A stretch of DNA of 10,411 nt from Trametopsis cervina (Eukaryota; Basidiomycota; Agaricomycetes; Polyporales; Irpicaceae). The DNA lies in NCBI GenBank assembly GCA_022385755.1, contig MU278356.1, positions 469,018 through 479,428 on the forward strand, read 5' to 3'. The translations under genes and the position numbers were made by a program. Below the pieces are notes generated by a model, which saw only the letters and a list, made by a program, of their open reading frames with translations, ran no database searches and was not told the DNA's origin. Below are positions 1 to 5,637 of this stretch, in pieces (positions within the stretch are counted from its first letter, which is position 1; each line of letters opens with the position of its first letter).

Positions 1-365
1 GGAAAAATCACATTAAATTCTGAACAGCCTATAGAGCCATTTATATATCTTTATTTACACTTCTAAAGTCATGACACTCTTAAAATCCCATGCTTTGGCT
101 ATGTTTAGCACTTTCTGAGCTTAGTAATATAGCTACAGCAAAATGGTTTGTAGTGATGACATCAGATTACATAAGCGCACATTTTTCACATTGGGACATC
201 TTTTTCCCAGTCTACAAATTGACTGTAAAGTAATCATTTTTATTCTAAAAAAAGCAGAAACAGTTGCTTGATTTGTTGGAAATATCTTAAGACATATAAA
301 GCTCTCAGAAATTGTGACCTGCTGCTTGCCGGCCTGCTCACCAAGTGATTACTTATTTCACTGAT
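1..365 (+). repeat. Diverged AT-rich dispersed repeat, left arm (copy A)
   Basis: No coding signal is visible. Two blocks recur elsewhere in the window. Block X (about 145-235) has a core 'atcagattacataagcg' and ends in 'aaattgactgtaaagt'. It matches the reverse complement of 10225-10315, and more weakly the plus strand near 9050-9150. A second block at 290-350 ('ttgccggcctgctcacc') matches the reverse complement of 9920-9985 at roughly 80%. The first 40 bases ('ggaaaaatc...aaattctg') resemble the reverse complements of about 9385-9410 and 10165-10210. Arms A and C therefore lie inverted at the two ends of the window. The family is unknown to me; an old DNA transposon or a complex satellite are both possible. 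Confidence 0.6.
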
Positions 366-565
366 TACAGGTATGTTTGAAATGCAATTCTGTTGTGGTT
401 ATGCACATAGCACTTAATTTATTTTATTTATTTGCATTTATTTTAGCATGTCCTATATATCTTTACATTCACATAACTTGTCAACATGGTCTTATGACCT
501 ATACACTCATATGACATGCATGCACACTTATGCTTCATACATGCTCTGATCAGATGCTGACATCT
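366..565. other. Unassigned AT-rich flank
   Basis: This stretch holds no open frame of note and no motif I recognise. It contains a run of T/A-rich 'attta' units at 418-445 and repeated 'atgcatgc/acatgc' words at 515-545. It ends at the outer edge of LTR1. The five bases before the LTR ('catct') match neither the bases on the other side of LTR1 nor those after LTR2 or LTR3, so no target duplication pairs with this side. Confidence 0.5.
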
Positions 566-790
566 TGTTGTTCTGGGAGTTATACTAAACCAGAACAGGC
601 TCTGATAGACTTATACTGTAGTCTGAGATGAGCAACTGAGATAGAATTAAAGGGAAGAAGAACTACTGACCTGCAGTCTGAGATGAGCAACTGAGAGAGG
701 CTCAGAGGTCTCAGACTGCAGGGTAAGCGACTACGGGTGCTTAAACCCAGCTAAGCAGAATACTGCCAAGTCGAAGTTACACTAGTAAAA

Positions 791-806
791 TGACCTCTAG
801 AGGTCA
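791..806. promoter_or_regulatory. 16-bp perfect palindrome in LTR1
   Basis: TGACCTCTAGAGGTCA is its own reverse complement. It sits in the same LTR position as 3275-3290 in LTR2. A palindrome conserved in the U3-like part of an LTR may be a site for a dimeric DNA-binding protein, but this is inference only. Confidence 0.4.
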
Positions 807-876
807 GGGAAAAATAGGGAAAAATAGAGGAAAATAGTGGAGGGTGTAGACAGTCGATGGAAAGGTAGGGAAGGGG

Positions 877-882
877 TTTATA
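877..882 (-). promoter_or_regulatory. Candidate TATA box in LTR1
   Basis: TATAAA on the minus strand, about 75 bases into the LTR, in the context 'caagTATAAAcccc'. It is the same position as in LTR2. LTR3 has TATAGA here. A TATA box in the first half of a copia LTR would be a normal promoter location. No transcript evidence is available from sequence alone. Confidence 0.4.
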
Positions 883-957
883 CTTGACACAAGAGATGAA
901 ATGAGTGATAAAAGACAAAATAAAATGAAGACAAGTGCTTACAGGCATTATCCAACA

Positions 958-2940
958 GAGTGTCCATGGCAGAATGTACCTCAGGACTGGTAGGGCTATC
1001 CTTGGTAGTCAGGTGCTGGAGAGCATAGGAGTATGCATAGTTGAACAGTGAGGGAAACCATAGGTGTCTGGCATGTATGCTATGTACTGGCATTGGGAAG
1101 GTGAAATAAAGCGATTGGGGTGGTCTCTGGTGATTTTTATGCCCAGTAGCCATGGGGTAGAGCATAGCTCTTGTGACTTGAGGTGCTGGGAGAGCTCCCG
1201 GACAATGTGGTTGGATTCTGAGGCAGAAGTTGACACAATAGTAATGTCATCGGTGTGGACAGGCAAAAGGTGGCCTGTAGACCTGGGAGCTCATCTTCAA
1301 CACAAGGAAGGACTGCTGGGATATTAAGAGCATTCAGGTCCCTTTCAAGAAGAGCTTCTGGCGCAGGCAGCAGTGGAGGAGATGTATCATCACCATCCCA
1401 GGAGTGCAAGGGTGGAGCAGGGCTGACAAGGGGAGGGTAGAAGCAATGAATGGGCAAGGAAGACCAGTTCTCTAAACCAGGCATATTCTGAGATGACGGT
1501 ATGCTGTGTAATAGGGTTGCAGAATTTCTAGCCCTTGTAGTCAAGAGGATAGCCCAGAAAGATGCACTTCTCCATATGGGATCCCAGCTGTCCTCGCTTA
1601 TCCTTCTGCACATGTACATAGGCCAGACATCCCCAGATGCGAAGATTAGAGACATTTGGTTTCTGTTTTAGCCAGGCCTCATAGGGAGTTGTGTGGGGTA
1701 GAGCAGCGGTAGGAGTGTGGTTGGAAATGTGTACAAGCAAAGCAAGAGCATCTCTTAAGAATGGTAAAGGTAAGCCAGCTTCATGCAGTGTGAAAGTGAC
1801 TACTTCAGACAAACTTGGTTGAATCTCTTTGTAACACCATTCTGCTGAGATTTGTTGTACTCAGTATGATATCTAGCAATCCCCTCTTTCATACAACACT
1901 CTTCCATGGCCTTACACATGTATTCCCCACCATTGTCGTCTTGCAGCCCACTGAACTTGACTCCAAGCAGTGTTTCAGCGTATGCCTTGCCCCATTGCAG
2001 CATCCCAAGAGCACTAGTAGTAATAGCCAGAGTGGATTCACAATGGGAAAACATTCTGACCACCTAGGATGAAGTCCATTGAGTCTGAGGCAGTAGTGAC
2101 ACTGAAGTGATAGTGGCAGGTGAGATACAGAACAGAAAGGAGTTTTGGCCTGAGGTGAGGGACAAGTATGCTAGAAAACTGCGCATGGCCCAGATGCTCT
2201 CCCACAACCTCTAGCGCAGAACGCAGACTACAGACCCCACTCCAGCTGAATAGACAAGGGTATTGTTAGCAAGGCGAATGGGGACAGCCAGATGCTTGTA
2301 GTTTCAAAGTCAGCACTTGTGAGGTGTCATATGAGAACACAAAGAGGGAGGGGATTAGAACAAACACACACTTTTCTCACAAATTCAGTGCCAGCAGAGG
2401 TGTTGAAAACAGCAGGAGCAGCTGGAGTAACCTCTGCAGTGTTGGCCTTCCCCCCTGGCTTTCTGATATTGTTCCTCTGCTCCGCCTGGCTCTGAAGGGC
2501 ATTCTTGGTTATGTGAGTTTTAGCAGTATCAAAGCAGTGGCAGAAGTTGATAGTGGCCCTAGACACCACAGAATGAGCATAAGAGCGCAGAGGTGATGAA
2601 GGGGGTAGAAGCCGACTTACTGAGCTGTTCCTTGTTGATAAAGGCAGCATAGAGCTTGGCCTTTGACATTTGGTCTAGGAATTGGGAGGCAGTATGCAAA
2701 TAACTGGTATTCCACAGGTAGGGCTTGAATCATTGTCATACAGATGAGTTCCTTGTCTAAATCCTTGATAGAGAAGTTCTAGGAGCAAAGGTTCTGGATC
2801 AGGATCAAAACGAAGGACTCCAAGGTGTTGAAACAAGCTCCATGGACCTTTTAGAGGTGTACTGAATTCAGCTTCTTCCAGATCTCCACAGGATCATCCA
2901 ACAAGCCAAGTGATCTACTGTGTGGCAATTCCTAAATGGG
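958..2940 (-). pseudogene. Decayed Ty1/copia gag-pol remnant, minus strand
   Basis: Read from 2940 down to 958, this shows the family order gag, protease edge, integrase, linker, RT. Gag begins with 'GLLDDPVEIWKKL' (near 2870-2915), typical of copia gag. It continues through 'CSFCGV*GH', a zinc knuckle broken by a TAG and a 2-bp deletion (2541-2583). The protease DTGA site is deleted at about 2340. Two TGA codons follow (2310-2312 and 2304-2306). The integrase HHCC zinc finger and first Asp region are deleted (junction near 2045). Integrase D2 and the 'QQNG' region survive at about 1830-1960, out of frame in places. The linker jumps near 1265 straight to the RT motif 'PVHTDDITI', so most of RT is gone (about 900 bp relative to the plus copy). 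The pol then stops within RT at 958 against LTR1. Remaining blocks are roughly 85-95% like the plus copy by eye, with many CpG to TpG/CpA changes. Confidence 0.93.
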
Positions 2941-3122
2941 GTGCTTTTCTAGTTTTGGGAAGGAGAACATCTTCATTTTAGTACATTTAGACAAGCTATT
3001 GTCCAAATTTTATTTATCATTTACAAACATTCCCATGGACCAGATTCCAGGTACAGTAATGCTTCTAAAGCACACATTCAATATGAAAAGCTGGCATTTG
3101 GTAACTCATCCTTTTGCAAATT
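2941..3122. other. Unassigned segment between gag remnant and LTR2
   Basis: AT-rich sequence in which I see no gag, primer-binding site or LTR similarity. It could be the decayed 5' part of the minus element or host DNA. Its last five bases, 'aaatt', nearly match the five after LTR2 ('gaatt'). This fits LTR2 having been inserted into a continuous stretch made of this segment and the DNA after 3515. Confidence 0.5.
3118..3122 (+). repeat. Probable target-site duplication, left of LTR2
   Basis: AAATT immediately before LTR2, against GAATT immediately after it (3516-3520), matching at four of five bases. Ty1/copia elements make 5-bp duplications, so this fits a solo LTR with one later substitution. 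AT-rich surroundings make chance matches fairly likely. Confidence 0.5.
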
Positions 3123-3198
3123 TGTTGGATAATGCCTGCTAAGCACTTGTCTTCATTTTATTTTGTCTTTTATCACTCATTTCATCTCTTGTGTCAAG

Positions 3199-3204
3199 TA
3201 TAAA
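3199..3204 (+). promoter_or_regulatory. Candidate TATA box in LTR2
   Basis: TATAAA about 77 bases into the LTR, in 'caagTATAAAcccc', identical in LTR1 and changed to TATAGA in LTR3 (8331-8336). This is a plausible core promoter for the family; no start site can be assigned. Confidence 0.4.
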
Positions 3205-3274
3205 CCCCTTCCCTACCTTTCCATCGACTGTCTACACCCTCCACTATTTTCCTCTATTTTTCCCTATTTTTCCC

Positions 3275-3290
3275 TGACCTCTAGAGGTCA
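3275..3290. promoter_or_regulatory. 16-bp perfect palindrome in LTR2
   Basis: TGACCTCTAGAGGTCA is fully self-complementary and follows a short tandem 'tatttttccc' tract. LTR3 has TGACCTCTACAGGTCA at 8407-8422, which keeps both half-sites TGACCT/AGGTCA and loses only the centre. Retention of the half-sites suggests a protein site, but three related copies are too few to show constraint. Confidence 0.4.
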
Positions 3291-3515
3291 TTTTACTAGT
3301 GTAACTTCGACTTGGCAGTATTCTGCTTAGCTGGGTTTAAGCACCCGTAGTCGCTTACCCTGCAGTCTGAGACCTCTGAGCCTCTCTCAGTTGCTCATCT
3401 CAGACTGCAGGTCAGTAGTTCTTCTTCCCTTTAATTCTATCTCAGTTGCTCATCTCAGACTACAGTATAAGTCTATCAGAGCCTGTTCTGGTTTAGTATA
3501 ACTCCCAGAACAACA

Positions 3516-3520
3516 GAATT
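3516..3520 (+). repeat. Probable target-site duplication, right of LTR2
   Basis: GAATT directly after LTR2, one mismatch from AAATT at 3118-3122. Confidence 0.5.
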
Positions 3521-4388
3521 ACACCACCTTACAGAATTTATGACCTCCACAAAATTTATCAAAGATCAGATAGATACTACAGAATACTGTTCTAAGTTTG
3601 TTAAAGGTGTACATTCATGCACCATTTATTATGGAAGAGATACAGTGTGGCAAGATGCTTTTTCTGCCTCTTCTACTTTTTCAGCCATTACCCTGGATTC
3701 CTAGAAAGCGCAGGAATTGGATAGTCTGTCCTGCATCTTGTTTTGAGCAGACCGCCTGGAGTCTAGCTGCATGCAGGCGTGACCACTGCATCACACTTGA
3801 CTTCAAAGCCCCTTACACCACCGTCAATTGAAGCTCACAGCTTCACATATGATCATTCATTGACCCAATGTGAAGCTGCAAGCCTGTCAATCACTAGGAA
3901 GTCTCATGGTTTGCCAAGAAGGTAAGAGGGCCATTTATATATAAATAGACACCCATGTTTGTGCAGCCTCACATTGCAATGCCTTCTCATTCCCCCTCAC
4001 TTGTGTTCCTCTTACCTAGGACACCAAGACATTAAGGTCAGGGTTGACTTATGCTGTGTTTGTGATATCTGCCATGTATCTCATCTGTACGCATGGGATA
4101 GCATCGCTGCTCAGACTGTGGACGGCAATTACCCACTCCACAAGTTAACCTGAAATCTTGTACAGCAATGTCTCAAAACAAGGGTTGATTTTATTAAAAA
4201 CAGTAGATGTCACTGCCATGGAGTCACTGTGACAGATGCAATCATGACAACTCCTGCCTCTTTGTCATCAATGCTGCCATCATTTCCACTTTTGTTCTAT
4301 GTGACAGCATCCGATCCACATCCAATTCTCATACTGACATCGAACTCACCAATATTGAATGCTATCACACTAGTCATTCCTTGTGCAA
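3521..4388. other. Unassigned segment upstream of the truncated gag
   Basis: No recognisable gene. Short open frames at 3598-3831, 3959-4153 and the start of the frame at 4207 show no domain I know and no codon pattern that stands out. An 11-bp inverted repeat lies at 3838-3878. 'GCCATTTATATAT' near 3930 also occurs near 38-50 in the left flank, hinting at a small piece of the same AT-rich repeat. There is no primer-binding site or leader after LTR2 and no gag N-terminal half. The DNA is therefore probably host sequence, or an insertion that replaced the 5' end of the plus element. Confidence 0.5.
3838..3878. repeat. Hairpin-forming inverted repeat
   Basis: CAGCTTCACAT (3838-3848) and ATGTGAAGCTG (3868-3878) are perfect reverse complements around a 19-base spacer. 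No T-run, tRNA-like feature or coding context explains it. It may be a remnant of a small inverted-repeat element. Confidence 0.5.
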
Positions 4389-4854
4389 GTACCAGTCCTT
4401 CGCCTCATCCCTTCAACTCCTAGACCAGATGTCGAAGGTCAAGCTCCAGGCTGCCTTTATCAACGAGGAACAGCTCAGGAAGTCTCCTAAATCGACTTCT
4501 ACCCCCTCCAGCACCTCTGTGCTCGCTGTCACTGCCCTCCTTTGCTCATTCTGTGGTCTCCAGGGCCACTCTATCGACTCCTGCCACCGCTTTGGTGCTG
4601 CTAAGACCCAGGCCACCAAGGATGCCCTTCAGAGGCAGGAGGAGCGCAGGAACAACACCAGGAAGCGAGGGGGAAAGGCTAATGCTGCTCAGGAGGTTAC
4701 TCCGGCCACTTCTACTGTTTCCAATCCCTCCGGTGGTCCTGAGTTCGCTGGAAAAGCGAGTCTTCGTTCCAATCCCCCCTCTCCTTCGCCTCAGACACCC
4801 TCTGACCTACTCTGGACTGCAGATACAGGCGCCACTTCTCATATGATGCTTTGA
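4389..4854 (+). pseudogene. Truncated gag C-terminus with zinc knuckle and protease start
   Basis: Gag packages element RNA and protease matures the polyprotein. The frame reads 'YQSFASSLQLL' at about 4390-4423. The CCHC zinc knuckle 'CSFCGLQGHSIDSC' (C-x2-C-x4-H-x4-C) follows at about 4546-4587, then a basic stretch ('QEERRNNTRKRGGK'). The aspartic protease site 'ADTGATSHM' lies at about 4820-4846. The frame ends at TGA 4852-4854, just after that site. Relative to the minus copy, 15 bases (five codons) are absent directly before the stop. The open frame extends upstream to an ATG at 4207, but residues before about 4389 show no gag similarity. I take that upstream opening as chance read-through, or at most a fusion. 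Confidence 0.88.
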
Positions 4855-5637
4855 AACTACAAGCCCCTGGCTGTCCCCATTCGCGTTGCCAACAACACCA
4901 TCGTCTATTCTGCTGGAGTTGGGTCTGTAGTCTTCGCTCCAGAGGTTGAGGGGGAGTATCGTCGCCATGTGGAGTTCTCTAGGGTACTTCATGTTCCTGA
5001 CCTGGGGTCAAATCTCCTTTCTGTCCTGTATCTCACTCGTCACCATCGCTTCAATGTCACTATTGCCTCAGACTCGATGGACTTTATCCTTGACGGTCAG
5101 AAACTCTTCTGTGCACCCGTAGATGCCTCCAACACCGCCTACCTGGCTGGTACAGTCATTCCTAGCCCAGAGTCCGCCCACTCTGCCACCTCCTCTTCCA
5201 CACTACCCCTTGATTACTCCCTCTGGCATCGTCGTCTTGCACACTTTCACCACTCTGGCCTGAAGAAACTCGTCTCAGAGGGCCTGGTGACTGGTTTGAA
5301 GCTAGAGTCGTCCGCTTCAGCAGATCCTATCTGTGAGCCATGCCTGGCAGGCAAGCTCAATGCAGCTCCTTTCCCCTCTTCTGATTCCAGGGCTACCAGA
5401 CCCCTAGAACTCGTTCATTCTGACGTCCATGGACCTCTCCCAGTGCAAAGCCACTCTGGCTATCGCTACTGGTGCTCCTGGATCGATGATGCAACCAGGT
5501 ACAAGGTGGTTATGCCTATGAAGCAGACGAGTGACTTGTTCGCTTGCTTTAAGCAGTTCAAGGCTGATGCTGAAGCACTGCTTGGAGTCAAGTTGGGGGG
5601 GCTGCAGGACGACAAAGGCGGCGAATACATGTCCAAA
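4855..5637 (+). pseudogene. Protease remainder and integrase N-terminal half, pre-frameshift
   Basis: This continues the gag-pol frame after the TGA with 'NYKPLAVPIRVANN' and 'GVGSVVF', the usual copia protease tail, then 'LHVPDLGSNLLSV'. The integrase zinc finger follows: 'LWHRRLAHFHHSGL' with His near 5227, and 'CEPC' with Cys at 5332-5334 and 5341-5343. The catalytic core gives the first Asp in 'LVHSDVHGP' (5422-5424) and the second in 'LQDDKGGEY' (5611-5613). Integrase inserts the cDNA into chromosomal DNA. The only later start in this frame is an internal Met at 4969, which is not a natural protein start. The frame breaks at the A-run 5635-5637, where the minus copy has one base fewer. 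Confidence 0.9.

Larger units (their letters stand above)
566..957 (-). repeat. Ty1/copia LTR, minus orientation (LTR1)
   Basis: Read on the minus strand, this 392-bp LTR starts TGTTGGATAATGCC and ends CCCAGAACAACA, giving the usual TG...CA ends. The boundaries are fixed by comparison with LTR2 (3123-3515) and LTR3 (8255-8605), which share both ends. It differs from LTR2 by one missing base near the start (CCTG-TAAGC against CCTGCTAAGC) and is otherwise identical. It carries the 55-bp internal duplication that LTR3 lacks. It sits at the 3' end of the minus-strand gag-pol remnant. The join is direct, however: pol breaks off within RT and no 3' UTR or polypurine tract lies between. The five bases on each side do not form a target duplication. 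Confidence 0.95.
3123..3515 (+). repeat. Ty1/copia LTR, plus orientation (LTR2), likely solo LTR
   Basis: This 393-bp LTR runs from TGTTGGATAATGCC to CCCAGAACAACA. It matches the reverse complement of LTR1 at all but one position and is about 92% like LTR3 outside indels. It holds a 55-bp offset duplication: 'CTCAGTTGCTCATCTCAGAC' begins at 3386 and again at 3441. It lacks the 13 bases found in LTR3 in the 'ctgctt...gtttaag' stretch. The DNA after 3515 does not look like a tRNA primer-binding site and the downstream gag is truncated far away. I therefore do not read this as the 5' LTR of the plus element. The near-match 5-bp duplication on both sides favours a solo LTR left by LTR-LTR recombination. 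Confidence 0.93.

Noticed and set aside
566..3515. A composite transposon bounded by inverted LTRs
   Set aside because: The outer flanks (catct and gaatt) do not form a target duplication, and copia integrase acts on directly repeated LTR ends. The inverted arrangement is kept as a finding, not as a mobile unit.
3516..3535. Primer-binding site after LTR2
   Set aside because: The sequence 'gaattacaccacc' has no TGG start and does not resemble an initiator-Met tRNA complement.
3598..4153. Small host genes at 3598-3831 and 3959-4153
   Set aside because: Short frames with no known domain, no splice or codon evidence, and lengths expected by chance.
5531..5637. ATG at 5531 as the start of an 888-residue pol protein
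   Set aside because: Up to 5637 this frame is the wrong one: the integrase reading (LQDDKGGEY) lies in another frame over the same bases. The apparent N-terminus is a by-product of the one-base shift.
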